From Candidatus Anaerobiospirillum merdipullorum (lineage in GTDB: Bacteria > Pseudomonadota > Gammaproteobacteria > Enterobacterales > Succinivibrionaceae), in the NCBI GenBank assembly GCA_018883895.1, contig JAHLFG010000045.1, positions 1-34,114 on the forward strand: a stretch of DNA of 34,114 bases, in the 5' to 3' direction. Shown here piece after piece: positions 16,631 through 25,325 of this stretch. Position 1 is the first letter of the stretch. Each line of letters starts with the position of its first letter. The position numbers and the translations under genes were made by a program. The notes under the pieces are model-generated. The model was not told where the DNA came from, made no database searches, and saw nothing but the letters and a program-made list of their open reading frames with translations.

Positions 16631-18019
16631 CTATAGCGGGCTTAAAGCCACCGCCACATGGGCTGTGATCCCGGCCTTTAAGGCCGTATCATCAATTACA
16701 AACTTATCGGAGTGATTGTTAGCGGCATTGCTGCTCCCGGGCTTATCGACACCTAAGAACATAAAGACCCCCGGCACTTTTTGGGCAAAGAAGGAAAAAT
16801 CCTCCGAAGCTCCCGGATTCCACTGCGACAATTGCGCGTCCACCCCAAAGTCCTGTAATTGCGCCACGGTTGCAGTGGCCAAGTCAGGATCGTTTACCGT
16901 CACCGGATAAATTTCCAAAATGCGCGTCTGTGCCTTAGCGCCATAGGCCGCGGCCGTACCGGCTATAACCTCCGGGATGCGCTGTAACAGCATGCTGCGA
17001 ATTTGTGCATTGTTAGAGCGGATGGTGCCCTCAAATTCGGCGCTACCGGCCATCACATTGGAGGTCTCACCTGCCTGCAAACGTCCGACCGTAATCACGC
17101 CCATGCCGCTATTTAAGGGGATGTTGCGCGAGACAATTTGCTGTAAGTTCACCACCGCCGCTGCGGCCGTCAAGGTGGCATCTACGCCCGTCCACGGCAT
17201 GGCACCATGCGCCTGCTCGCCTTGTATTTGCACGCGAAAATCATCGACACTGTTAAGCGCCGGACCTTTGGCAATTAACATTTTGCCGGCCGGTTGCCGT
17301 GCCATTACGTGAATACCAAAGACTTTCTCAATGCCAAAGCGCTCAAGTACGCCATCTTGCACCATCGCATTGGCGCCGGCCAATTGCCCGGCCGGTAAAT
17401 CATAGGGATTGACGCGCGAATCGCCTTCCTCAGCCGGTTGGAATAAAAAAACCACCGTGCGCGCAATATCGTCTTTATGCGCTGCCATGACCTTGGCGGC
17501 GGCCAAGAGCATAGCCATATGGGCATCATGCCCGCACATATGCGATACATCCGCCTCTCTGCCAAAGAACATGCCCTTGACGGTGCTAGCATAAGGCAGA
17601 CCGGTATTTTCCTTAATGGGTAAGGCATCAATATCAGCCCGAATACCAATGGCATGACCCTTCCCGGGATTTAACACGCCAATGACGGCGGTGGGAGCGT
17701 GCTCTGTTCCCTTTATGACCTCAATGCCTTGTTGTTGCAAGAAATCGGCAATATAGGCTTGGGTCTTAACTTCCTGACAGCCAAGCTCCGGATGTTGATG
17801 CAAATAGTGGCGTATTTTAACGGCCTCAGGATAAACCTCTGCTACTGAAGCCTCCAGCCACGCCGGGGCCTGGTAATTTGCCTGAGCCGTAGTCTGCGTG
17901 CTTTGCACTTGACTTGAAAGCGTGGCAGTAGCGTTAGGGCTCTGGGCACAGGCGGACAAAGTCAGCGCTACACTGACGCACAGCGCCAATTTATACATGT
18001 GATTAACTACTTTTTGCAT
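16631..18019 (-). CDS. M20 family amidohydrolase/peptidase, predicted lipoprotein
   Basis: Metal-dependent hydrolase of the AbgA / N-acyl-amino-acid amidohydrolase (hippurate hydrolase) group; the exact amide substrate cannot be told. 462 residues. The N-terminus is a lipoprotein signal with lipobox LSAC at Cys24, unusual since most relatives are cytoplasmic, so it should act in the periplasm, anchored to a membrane. Domain features: IRHYLHQHPELG, IRADIDALPI, the metal ligands in HMCGHDAHM, PAEEG with the catalytic glutamates, GIHV, a dimerisation domain around AHGAMPW, and ASEDFSFF then NNHSDKF with the last histidine. AGGA lies six bases before the ATG. It follows pmbA by about 50 bases and ends in a strong terminator; co-transcription with pmbA is likely. 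Confidence 0.9.
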   Translation of the reverse strand: MQKVVNHMYKLALCVSVALTLSACAQSPNATATLSSQVQSTQTTAQANYQAPAWLEASVAEVYPEAVKIRHYLHQHPELGCQEVKTQAYIADFLQQQGIEVIKGTEHAPTAVIGVLNPGKGHAIGIRADIDALPIKENTGLPYASTVKGMFFGREADVSHMCGHDAHMAMLLAAAKVMAAHKDDIARTVVFLFQPAEEGDSRVNPYDLPAGQLAGANAMVQDGVLERFGIEKVFGIHVMARQPAGKMLIAKGPALNSVDDFRVQIQGEQAHGAMPWTGVDATLTAAAAVVNLQQIVSRNIPLNSGMGVITVGRLQAGETSNVMAGSAEFEGTIRSNNAQIRSMLLQRIPEVIAGTAAAYGAKAQTRILEIYPVTVNDPDLATATVAQLQDFGVDAQLSQWNPGASEDFSFFAQKVPGVFMFLGVDKPGSSNAANNHSDKFVIDDTALKAGITAHVAVALSPL

Positions 18020-18069
18020 ATAACATCCTGTTTTACAACTTTAACTTACCTTTAAGGCTACATACCATC

Positions 18070-19431
18070 TTAGGCTCCGGATACTGTCAGATCGGGCACT
18101 AAGATTGAACCGGAGAGCAATTTATAGCGCGGATCGTAATCATTACCCAACAGGGCAATTTGCGCATAAAGCTCTTTTAAGTCGGCGGCCACGGTAAGCT
18201 CATGCACCGCCTGCACCCGCTCACCATTTTTAAAATAAAAGCCGGAGGCCCCACGCGAGTAATTGCCGCTGACAATATCCACGCCCTGTCCCATTAAGCT
18301 GTCAATTACCAAACCTTCCCCAACCTCACGCATCATTTCCGGCAAAGTGCGGGTATGCGCGGCATCGCTTTGGACCATTAAGGTGGCAAAGCCCCCGCTG
18401 TGGGCATTGGTTTTCATCTGCAAGCGCCGTGCGGTATAGGATGAGAGCAGATATTCCTGCAACACCCCAGCTTGCACCCAATCTTGGGCATAACAGGCCG
18501 CACCCTCACCATCACAGCAACGAGAGCCCAATTTGCCACGCAATAAGGGCTCTTCATGCAAGGTGATGAAGTCAGGCAAAATTTGCTGCCCTAACTTATC
18601 GCACATAAAGGAGGACTTTAAATAAATGTTATAGCCGCTGATAGCTTCCTTTAAGTGCCCCCACAAGGAGCGCGCTGCATTGTCAGTAAAGATGATGTTA
18701 TAGCGCCCGCTCTTGGGCTTAAAGGCACCCAAACGCCCGCAGGTGCGCTCTAGAGCCTCGTGCGCTACCGTGTTGATAGGCGGCAAGTCTTCATATTTAC
18801 AGGCAAGGCCAAAGCCGGAGCCGCGTTGCATGCGATCTTCTTCCTGCCCGATTAAGGTCAAACCAAAGCTGTGACTGGTGCTGACATTGCTAATACAAAA
18901 GTCAGCTGAAGTGGCAATCACCCGCGTACGCACTTCACTTGCAAAATAAGCGCCATCACTATCTTTAATGCGCTTGTCACCAACGCTTAAAGCCGCTTCT
19001 TCGGTGGCAGCGGCCATTTGTATGCCCTCATCGGGGGAGGCGTGTAATTCTTGCAGTAAATCAAAGTCATCTGCTTTAGTGCACAACAATTCTTTATCGC
19101 ACAGTCCAGCATACGGATCAGGATCGGTATCGCGCGCCAAACCTAAGGCTGCATTGATGCTTTCGGCAATTGAGGAAGGCGATAAATCGGTGGTGGATGC
19201 GCTACCGCGTCTTTTACCTTTAAAGACCACCACCCCCAGACTGCGATCTTGATTAAATTCCACATTTTCCACGCTCTGATGGCGCGTTGATACTTCAATG
19301 CCGCGTGCGGCCCCGATCACCGCCTCACATTCATCTGCCCCCGCCTGACGGGCCAGTTGCACCGCAAGTTGTGCCGCCTGTTCAAGCTCTTGCCGCTTAG
19401 CTGCAATCTCTGCAAAAAATTCCTGGGCCAT
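18070..19431 (-). CDS. pmbA: Metalloprotease subunit PmbA (TldE)
   Basis: Partner of TldD in a protease complex that trims peptides such as microcin B17 precursor and degrades CcdA in E. coli. 453 residues from the ATG at 19431 (E. coli 450). Family stretches: GIEVSTRHQSVENVEFNQDR, RGSASTTDLSP, SPDEGIQMA, QQILPDFITLHEEP, DSLMGQGVDIVSGNYSRGASGF (cited in part). TldE lacks the HExxxH metal motif of TldD, as here. I took 19431 because it matches the homologue's start; the AAGGA upstream is rather far (12 bases), and an in-frame ATG at 19512 would add 27 residues with no ribosome site. In E. coli pmbA is divergent from yjgA; here a transporter gene lies between. Confidence 0.93.
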   Translation of the reverse strand: MAQEFFAEIAAKRQELEQAAQLAVQLARQAGADECEAVIGAARGIEVSTRHQSVENVEFNQDRSLGVVVFKGKRRGSASTTDLSPSSIAESINAALGLARDTDPDPYAGLCDKELLCTKADDFDLLQELHASPDEGIQMAAATEEAALSVGDKRIKDSDGAYFASEVRTRVIATSADFCISNVSTSHSFGLTLIGQEEDRMQRGSGFGLACKYEDLPPINTVAHEALERTCGRLGAFKPKSGRYNIIFTDNAARSLWGHLKEAISGYNIYLKSSFMCDKLGQQILPDFITLHEEPLLRGKLGSRCCDGEGAACYAQDWVQAGVLQEYLLSSYTARRLQMKTNAHSGGFATLMVQSDAAHTRTLPEMMREVGEGLVIDSLMGQGVDIVSGNYSRGASGFYFKNGERVQAVHELTVAADLKELYAQIALLGNDYDPRYKLLSGSILVPDLTVSGA

Positions 19432-19607
19432 GGTTTTTATCTTTCCTTTAACGTCATGACATGCATCCACTAAATGAAATTGTATGAAGGCACGGCCCAA
19501 AGCGCAAATCATGCATGATAACAGATAAAAATTTACCTAAATTTCATCAAGTCTTGATCTCCTTAGCGGTAAAATGAGCGCCACTTTAAGACTTATAGGA
19601 ACAAACC

Positions 19608-20564
19608 ATGCCTACCCGTGTAAAAGGCCTGCTTTCTGCGATGCTATCCGCCGCCTGCTATGGTTGTAGCCCGGTCTTGGCTCTTGGACTGTATGCGCTC
19701 AACTTTGATGCCGCCAATGCTTTGTTCTATCGCTACTTTATTGCCGCCTTGATGATGTTGCCTATTTTGGCGCTCAAAAAGGAAACCTTGACCATAAGCA
19801 TGGCTGATTTAAAGGCCTTAGCCTTTCCCGGGATTTTCTTTGCGCTGTCGACCTTAACCTACTTCGTGTCCTTTAATTATATGAACGCGGGTATTAGCGC
19901 CACCATTTTATTCCTCTACCCGGTCTTTACCGCCTTAATCATGGTTTTTGCCTATCATGAAAAGATCTCCTGGTTCATGATCTTGGCCATGATTTTAAGC
20001 TTAGCCGGCGTGATCTTATTACATCATGCCGAAGTTGGCGGATTGTCGTTAATTGGCACCCTACTGGCCATTGCCTCGGCTTTAACCTATGCGCTCTACA
20101 TCGTGGGCATTAATCGTACCCATCTGTTAATTTCCAATGAAAAGCTTACCTTCTACTTAATTCTTTTTTCCATTGCCATTACCGGCATCTATATGCTCTG
20201 TAGCCCCACCTCGGCCATTGCAATTCCAGATGAGCCGCTGGAGTATTTATTCTTATGCCTCCTTGCGCTCGTGCCCACCATCATTTCCTTGGAGCTATTA
20301 AATGTCGCCATTGCTGGGATTGGCACCACTTTAACGGCTATCTTAGGAGCGCTCGAACCATTAACCGCCGTGGCATTGTCTGTCCTATTTTTTGATGAGG
20401 ACATCAGTTTTAATTTGGCCATGGGCATTGGCCTTATTGTCGGTGGCGTGCTCATCGTCATTGGCGGCGAGCGCTTTAAGGCACGGCGCGCACGCGTATT
20501 TGTCAAACGCTTTAACTTCATCATTCGCAAAACGGTACGGCGCCGCTGGCGATGGAAGAGCTAA
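19608..20564 (+). CDS. EamA/DMT-superfamily transporter
   Basis: 318 residues with about ten hydrophobic helices in two repeats of the EamA domain (first about 5-140, second about 150-290), the drug/metabolite transporter architecture of the inner membrane. Substrate unknown; relatives export amino acids, nucleobases or metabolites. The second repeat shows ALEPLTAVALSVLFFDE, the family's typical APLEPV-like turn. The C-terminal tail after residue 290 is unusually basic (RRRWRWKS at the end). AGGA precedes the ATG by seven bases. It lies between pmbA and darP, which are neighbours in E. coli, so it is a local insertion. Confidence 0.85.
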   Translation: MPTRVKGLLSAMLSAACYGCSPVLALGLYALNFDAANALFYRYFIAALMMLPILALKKETLTISMADLKALAFPGIFFALSTLTYFVSFNYMNAGISATILFLYPVFTALIMVFAYHEKISWFMILAMILSLAGVILLHHAEVGGLSLIGTLLAIASALTYALYIVGINRTHLLISNEKLTFYLILFSIAITGIYMLCSPTSAIAIPDEPLEYLFLCLLALVPTIISLELLNVAIAGIGTTLTAILGALEPLTAVALSVLFFDEDISFNLAMGIGLIVGGVLIVIGGERFKARRARVFVKRFNFIIRKTVRRRWRWKS

Positions 20565-20568
20565 GCCC

Positions 20569-20604
20569 ACGGTTTAGACCCTTCACGATCACGGTCTAAA
20601 CCGT
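20569..20604 (+). repeat. 12-bp perfect inverted repeat before darP
   Basis: ACGGTTTAGACC (20569-20580), 12-nt loop, GGTCTAAACCGT (20593-20604). No T-run follows. It lies two bases after the EamA stop codon and its right arm falls in the spacer of the likely darP promoter, so it may be a 3' stem-loop of the upstream gene, an operator, or both. Confidence 0.6.
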
Positions 20605-20610
20605 TAAAAT
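20582..20610 (+). promoter_or_regulatory. Candidate darP promoter
   Basis: TTCACG (20582-20587), 17-base spacer, TAAAAT (20605-20610), 34 bases before the darP start. Four and five of six consensus bases. Confidence 0.45.
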
Positions 20611-20643
20611 AGCGCCTTTATATGCTAAAAAATGGAGGGCGCC

Positions 20644-21201
20644 ATGGCAGAACAGCAGTATTTTTCCGGCTTTGACAGTGAGCCTGAAGAGATAAGCCGC
20701 TCCGCGCAAAAGCGCGAGGCACAAGCGGTACGTAAATTAGCCGATGACTTGGCCAAATTGGGCAGTGAGGCCTTCAATGCGCTTACCTTCCCAGACGATG
20801 AGGTCAAGCAGGCCCTGTTAACTGCCCGTAGCTTAAAGCGCAATTCCGACGAGCGCCGCCGGCAATTACAATATGCCGCCAAATTAATGCGCAATTATGA
20901 TTTAGCCCCCTTAAAGCAAGAATTGTCGATGCAAGGTGCGTCAGCCGCGGTCGATCCCAATGCAATGCGTTTGGAGCATTTGCGCAGTGAATTAATTGCC
21001 TCCGGTGCACCGGCCATCAATGCCTTATGTGCGCTCATTTACGATATCGATCGCAATAAGTTACGCACCTTAGTAAAAAAGGCTCAGCAAGAAGTGCTTA
21101 AAGAACAGTCAGCTAAGCCTGCCTTACGCGAGCTCTATCAGTATTTAAAAAGCTCTTTTGCCCAAAGCAAAGTCGCCATCCCCGCAAGCTTACTTAACTA
21201 A
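20644..21201 (+). CDS. darP: Ribosome biogenesis factor DarP (YjgA)
   Basis: 185 residues (E. coli YjgA 183), a DUF615 protein associated with late 50S assembly intermediates, promoting peptidyl transferase centre maturation. Typical features: an acidic start, the motif EISRSAQKREAQAVRKLADD, LTFPDDEV, then a helical region ending in LVKKAQQEVLKEQ. Start at 20644 rather than the ATG at 20632, because GGAGGG lies four bases before 20644 and the length then matches. It follows the EamA gene but has its own candidate promoter. Confidence 0.92.
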   Translation: MAEQQYFSGFDSEPEEISRSAQKREAQAVRKLADDLAKLGSEAFNALTFPDDEVKQALLTARSLKRNSDERRRQLQYAAKLMRNYDLAPLKQELSMQGASAAVDPNAMRLEHLRSELIASGAPAINALCALIYDIDRNKLRTLVKKAQQEVLKEQSAKPALRELYQYLKSSFAQSKVAIPASLLN

Positions 21202-21237
21202 AACTGATGTAAGCTCACAGTGCTCCTGCGCCCTACT

Positions 21238-21246
21238 TGCTACAAT
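21238..21246 (+). promoter_or_regulatory. Extended -10 promoter of nagA
   Basis: TGCTACAAT (21238-21246), an extended -10 with five of six core bases, 35 bases before the nagA ATG. Confidence 0.5.
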
Positions 21247-21280
21247 CGCACCATTGCAGAGTAAGGCTTAAGGAGCACCC

Positions 21281-22408
21281 ATGCGTCTTTACAATATCAG
21301 CGCTTATACCCCGGATTTTACCTTTGCCCCGGCGACCATCTATACCCATGGCCCCTTGTTTGCCGCCCACAGTAGCGATGATGAAGCTATAGACGGCCAT
21401 GGCCTGCTGGCCATCCCGGGACTTGTCGATATACACTTTCATGGCGCCTACGGGCATGACTTTATGGAAGGCACTCCTGAGGCCCTGTCGACAATTGCCC
21501 GCTATGAAGCATCCTGTGGCGTAACTGCTATTCATCCGGCCACCATGACCATGGCCAAGGAAGATATTGTTAAGGCCTGTGCTAATGCCCGCAACTTTGT
21601 GCCGCAAGATGATGAAGCAAGCTTGCTTGGCATCTATATGGAAGGCCCCTTTGTCTCCCCACATAAGGTCGGAGCGCAAAATCCGCATTATGTGCTTGCC
21701 CCCAGCGTGGATTTTTTTACTAAGGTTCAACAAGCAGCCGGTGGCCTTATCAAGGTGCTCGCCATTGCCCCGGAAGAGCCTGGGGCGCTTGACACCATTG
21801 CCGCTTTACAAGATAAAGTGCGCTTGAGCATTGCCCATACCTGCGCTGATTATGACATTACCGCTAAGGCCTTTGCCGCCGGCGCGTTGCAACTTACCCA
21901 TCTGTACAATGCCATGCCTCCGCTAGTCCATCGTGCGCCCGGCCCCATTGCCGCCGGCGCAGATAGCGATATCGTCAGCGCCGAGATTATCTGTGATGGC
22001 ATTCATATTCACCCCGCGGCCGTACGCGTGGCCTTTAAGTTATTTGGCGCAGCGCGCATGATCTTAATCTCCGACTCGATGATGGCGGTGGGACTGCCCA
22101 ATGGCGAATACTCTTTAGGCGGACAGCGCGTCTTCGTCACCGATCGCAAAGCAACTTTGGAAAGCGGCACCATAGCAGGCTCCGCGACCAATCTCTTTAC
22201 CTGCATGCAAATCGCCCATCGACAGATGGGATTGCCCCTTGAAACGGTCATTCGTGCAGCGACCTATAATCCAGCTGCCGCCGTCGGGGCCTTAGCGCGA
22301 GTGGGGACCATTGAAAAAGGCAAGGAAGCGAGCTTACTGCTTATTGATAAGGAGCTTAATTTAAAAGGCGTGCTCTTGCGCGGTAAATGGTTAAAACGCA
22401 ATTTTTAA
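21281..22408 (+). CDS. nagA: N-acetylglucosamine-6-phosphate deacetylase NagA
   Basis: Removes acetate from GlcNAc-6-phosphate in the cytoplasm, feeding amino-sugar recycling or use. 375 residues (E. coli 382), amidohydrolase superfamily. Metal and active-site motifs in order: GLVDIHFHGAYGHDF, the glutamate in MEGPFVSPHKVGAQNP (cited in part), histidines in IAHTCAD and LTHLYNAM, CDGIHIHPA, and the catalytic aspartate in LISDSM. AAGGAG precedes the ATG. There is no nagB or nagE nearby, unlike E. coli, so it is a single-gene unit; its product would still supply glucosamine-6-phosphate, the same compound GlmS makes. Confidence 0.95.
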   Translation: MRLYNISAYTPDFTFAPATIYTHGPLFAAHSSDDEAIDGHGLLAIPGLVDIHFHGAYGHDFMEGTPEALSTIARYEASCGVTAIHPATMTMAKEDIVKACANARNFVPQDDEASLLGIYMEGPFVSPHKVGAQNPHYVLAPSVDFFTKVQQAAGGLIKVLAIAPEEPGALDTIAALQDKVRLSIAHTCADYDITAKAFAAGALQLTHLYNAMPPLVHRAPGPIAAGADSDIVSAEIICDGIHIHPAAVRVAFKLFGAARMILISDSMMAVGLPNGEYSLGGQRVFVTDRKATLESGTIAGSATNLFTCMQIAHRQMGLPLETVIRAATYNPAAAVGALARVGTIEKGKEASLLLIDKELNLKGVLLRGKWLKRNF

Positions 22409-22430
22409 TTATATAACAAAGAAATAATTG

Positions 22431-22508
22431 CAAGATAAGATAAGCGTTGTGAAGGTTTTATCTCGTCTTGTTGCTCCCCTTGCTAAGGGGCCATTAATAG
22501 GCCCCTTA
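22431..22508. terminator. Nested inverted repeats between nagA and cysS
   Basis: Convergent gap. CAAGATAAGATAA (22431-22443) pairs with TTATCTCGTCTTG (22458-22470) with one wobble and one mismatch. Then CCCCTT (22476-22481) can pair with AAGGGG (22485-22490), which alternatively joins the 9-bp perfect stem TAAGGGGCC / GGCCCCTTA (22484-22492 and 22500-22508, 7-nt loop). No T-run on either side. Probably the two genes' 3'-end structures. Confidence 0.5.
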
Positions 22509-22533
22509 CGTATATGGCGCCACCGGCTAAAGC

Positions 22534-23913
22534 TTACTTGCGCCGCCAGGTGGTACCTTGCGGGCCGTCCTCGAGCACAATGCCCATGGCCGTGAGTTTA
22601 TCGCGCGCCGCATCGGCACGGGCAAAGTCACGCGCCGCACGCGCCTGCCGCCGCTCTTCAATTAAAGCCTCAATTTGCGCCGTTTCATCATCCCCTGCAC
22701 TTTCTTCCTTCGCGCCCTTTAAATAGGCCTCAGGCTCTTGATAAAGGATCCCTAAGACCGCGCCTAACGCCCGCAGACGGGCGGCAAGTTCATTTTTCTC
22801 AGCGCCGGTGGCCTTATTAATGGCCTTAGCCAAATCAAAGAGCACCGCCAAAGCACCGGGGGTGTTGAAATCATCATCCATGAGGGTGGTAAAGCGCGCT
22901 TCATAGTCACCCGGGGCCGGAGCCTCCTGCATCGTGGTACCGCGTAAGGCGGTATACAAACGACTTAAGGCGGCCTTGGCCTTATCGAGGTTTTCAGTAG
23001 AGTAATTTAAGGCCGAGCGATATTGTCCAGAAAGTAGGAAGAAGCGCACCGTCTCAGCGTCATAGTGCTGTAACACATCGCGAATGGTGAAGAAATTATT
23101 GAGCGACTTACTCATTTTCTCTTCATTGATCATCACCATGCCCGAGTGCATCCAATAATTGACATACTTGGTGTGGAAGGCACAGCAGGACTGCGCAATC
23201 TCATTTTCATGATGCGGGAAAATAAGATCCGAGCCACCGCCATGAATGTCAAAACTCGCTCCCAAATACTTATGATTCATCGCCGAGCATTCAATATGCC
23301 AGCCCGGACGGCCCGGACCCCACGGCGAATCCCAAGACGGCTCGCCGGGCTTTGACATCTTCCAGAGCACAAAATCAAAGGGGCTACGCTTACTTTGCTC
23401 CACCGCCACGCGGGCACCGGCATTGAGCTCTTCAAGCTTTTGTCCTGAAAGGGCACCGTATTGCGGGAAAGCGGAGATAGAGAACATCACGTCGCCATTA
23501 CCGCCGACATAAGCATAACCGCCGGCAATTAAACGCTGACAGAGATCGATAATTTCTTGAATATTATCCGTAGCCTTGGGCTCTACATCTGGCGGCAGGA
23601 TGTTTAACAGCGCAAAGTCCTCATGCATCTTGTCGATAAATTCGGCAGCTAAGGCCGCGGCACTAACGCCGCGCTCATTGGCACGCTTAATAATCTTGTC
23701 ATCAATATCGGTGATATTGCGCACATAACGCACCTCAAAGCCGCGATAGCGCAAATAGCGCACAATGACGTCGAAATTGACAAAGGTACGTGCATGACCA
23801 ATGTGACAATAGTCATACACGGTCACACCGCAAACATACATCCCGATCTTGCCGGGCACCATGGGCTTAAATTCCTGCTTTTGATGTTGCAGTGTATTGT
23901 AAATCTGTAGCAT
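22534..23913 (-). CDS. cysS: Cysteinyl-tRNA synthetase
   Basis: Class I aminoacyl-tRNA synthetase charging tRNA-Cys. 459 residues (E. coli 461). The zinc site that selects cysteine is visible: Cys in [10 protein letters not shown], Cys in GWHIECSAM, His and Glu in [15 protein letters not shown] is in [10 protein letters not shown] and the second signature KMSKS in [12 protein letters not shown]. The C-terminal tRNA-binding region is complete. AAGAGAG lies shortly before the ATG. It is divergent from ppiB with 94 bases between, the E. coli arrangement. Confidence 0.98.
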   Translation of the reverse strand: MLQIYNTLQHQKQEFKPMVPGKIGMYVCGVTVYDYCHIGHARTFVNFDVIVRYLRYRGFEVRYVRNITDIDDKIIKRANERGVSAAALAAEFIDKMHEDFALLNILPPDVEPKATDNIQEIIDLCQRLIAGGYAYVGGNGDVMFSISAFPQYGALSGQKLEELNAGARVAVEQSKRSPFDFVLWKMSKPGEPSWDSPWGPGRPGWHIECSAMNHKYLGASFDIHGGGSDLIFPHHENEIAQSCCAFHTKYVNYWMHSGMVMINEEKMSKSLNNFFTIRDVLQHYDAETVRFFLLSGQYRSALNYSTENLDKAKAALSRLYTALRGTTMQEAPAPGDYEARFTTLMDDDFNTPGALAVLFDLAKAINKATGAEKNELAARLRALGAVLGILYQEPEAYLKGAKEESAGDDETAQIEALIEERRQARAARDFARADAARDKLTAMGIVLEDGPQGTTWRRK

Positions 23914-24007
23914 CGGTCACTCTCTTGGTCCAGAATTGGCGTTTATACAGCTAATTAAGTTAGAATAAGATTTTAAATAATCCATTTTAAACCATCAGGA
24001 TCGCAAT

Positions 24008-24505
24008 ATGATAGTTCTTGAGACTAATCTTGGTAATATCGAAATCGAGCTTAATTACGACAAGGCACCTAAGACGGCTGCCAACTTTGAGCAGTACGTT
24101 AAGGATGGCCACTATGATGGCACAATTTTCCATCGCGTCATCAAGGGCTTTATGATCCAAGGCGGCGGCTTTACCCCCGACATGGAACAAAAGCCGACCC
24201 GTGAGCCGATTGAAAATGAGGCCAACAATGGCTTGAAAAATGAAGTGGGCACCATCGCCATGGCACGCACTCCCGATCCCCACTCAGCCACCGCACAGTT
24301 TTTCATCAATACCGTCAACAATGATTTCTTAAACTTCAGAAGCAAGGACGATATCGGTTGGGGCTATTGTGTATTTGGTAAGGTCGTAAGTGGCCTGGAC
24401 GTCGTCAAGAAGATTGAAAGCCTTAAGACCGGCTCGTTGCCGCCCTTTAGCGATGTTCCGCTTGAGCAGGCTGTGATTACGCGTGCTTACGTCAAAGAAG
24501 CTTAA
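24008..24505 (+). CDS. ppiB: Peptidyl-prolyl cis-trans isomerase B (cytoplasmic cyclophilin)
   Basis: 165 residues (E. coli PpiB 164) without a signal peptide, so cytoplasmic. Cyclophilin core with [15 protein letters not shown] (catalytic Arg), [20 protein letters not shown] and [17 protein letters not shown] lies seven bases before the ATG. The gene pair ppiB-lpxH opposite cysS is conserved with E. coli. Three AGCTTAA words (24499-24524) directly follow, overlapping the stop. Confidence 0.97.
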   Translation: MIVLETNLGNIEIELNYDKAPKTAANFEQYVKDGHYDGTIFHRVIKGFMIQGGGFTPDMEQKPTREPIENEANNGLKNEVGTIAMARTPDPHSATAQFFINTVNNDFLNFRSKDDIGWGYCVFGKVVSGLDVVKKIESLKTGSLPPFSDVPLEQAVITRAYVKEA

Positions 24506-24547
24506 AGCTTAACCTAAAGCTTAATCTGCCCCCGTCACCTAAGCCTT

Positions 24548-24593
24548 AAGGAGGCGGGGCTAGTATCTTTCTGCCAAGCCCCCTACGCTTATG
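24548..24593 (+). promoter_or_regulatory. Hairpin-bridged ribosome binding site of lpxH
   Basis: No Shine-Dalgarno lies near the lpxH ATG (24591). A perfect AAGGAGG lies at 24548-24554, 36 bases upstream. Between them GGGGCT (24556-24561) pairs with AGCCCC (24577-24582). Folding this 27-nt hairpin leaves nine unpaired bases between the AAGGAGG and the ATG. A rival reading is that the G-rich strand pairs with upstream GCCCC (24528-24532) as a weak ppiB terminator. Confidence 0.4.
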
Positions 24594-25325
24594 GCCTATT
24601 ACATTACCGCCGATCTGCATTTATCTGCCGCCACGGCAAATTTAAATCGTGCCTTTCTTGCCTTTATTAAAAGTAAACAAGCAGGCGATAAAGTGATTGT
24701 GGCAGGCGATCTCTTTGATTTTTTTGTCGGCATTGATAAGGCCGATCCGGCACAGCAAACAGTACGCGCCGCGGCAAACTGGGCACAAGCGCATGGGGTG
24801 GAGCTGGCCTTTATTCAAGGCAATCGCGATTTTTTGTTGCGCCGCCATGAGGCATCTGCCTTAGGGCTACACTTGCTACCTGACTTTTATGTCATTGCCG
24901 GGCCATTTGGGAATGTGCTTATCATGCATGGCGATCTCTTGTGTAGCAATGATGTCAATTATCAGCGCTTTCGCCGCCGCTGCCACCTGCGCTGCAATCA
25001 AAGTCTCTTTATGCTCCTGCCATTGAGCCTGAGACGTAAGATTGGGGCCAAGATTCGTGGCCACAGTCAGCAAGCTAATGGCACGCGAGGCGATGAGCGC
25101 ATCTATGGCCCGGTCTTGCGCACCATTGATGAAGTGCTCACGCGCCATCACTGTAACCATTTAGTGCACGGCCATATCCATCACTATGCCCACTTTAGTA
25201 ACGAAAGCGCCCAGGCACACAGCCGCCTGAGCCTGGGCTGTTGGGGCACGCACTACAGTTTTGTTAAGCTTGATGCTACGGGCTTGCACTTAGTGCAAGC
25301 GCCGCTTAGCTCCCTGCTTACTTAG
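24591..25325 (+). CDS. lpxH: UDP-2,3-diacylglucosamine diphosphatase LpxH
   Basis: Cuts the pyrophosphate of UDP-2,3-diacylglucosamine to give lipid X, step four of lipid A synthesis, at the inner face of the inner membrane. 244 residues (E. coli 240). Calcineurin-type metallophosphatase motifs: ADLHLS, GDLFDFF, GNRDF, MHGD and HGHIHH. The start matches the homologue (AYYITADLHLS), yet it lacks a nearby ribosome site; see the hairpin-bridged site. Its TAG stop overlaps the polA stop on the opposite strand. Confidence 0.95.
   Translation: MAYYITADLHLSAATANLNRAFLAFIKSKQAGDKVIVAGDLFDFFVGIDKADPAQQTVRAAANWAQAHGVELAFIQGNRDFLLRRHEASALGLHLLPDFYVIAGPFGNVLIMHGDLLCSNDVNYQRFRRRCHLRCNQSLFMLLPLSLRRKIGAKIRGHSQQANGTRGDERIYGPVLRTIDEVLTRHHCNHLVHGHIHHYAHFSNESAQAHSRLSLGCWGTHYSFVKLDATGLHLVQAPLSSLLT

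Noticed and set aside
24499..24524. Three AGCTTAA direct repeats after ppiB
   Set aside because: Short, AT-rich and partly coding (they include the stop codon); no sign of a functional array.
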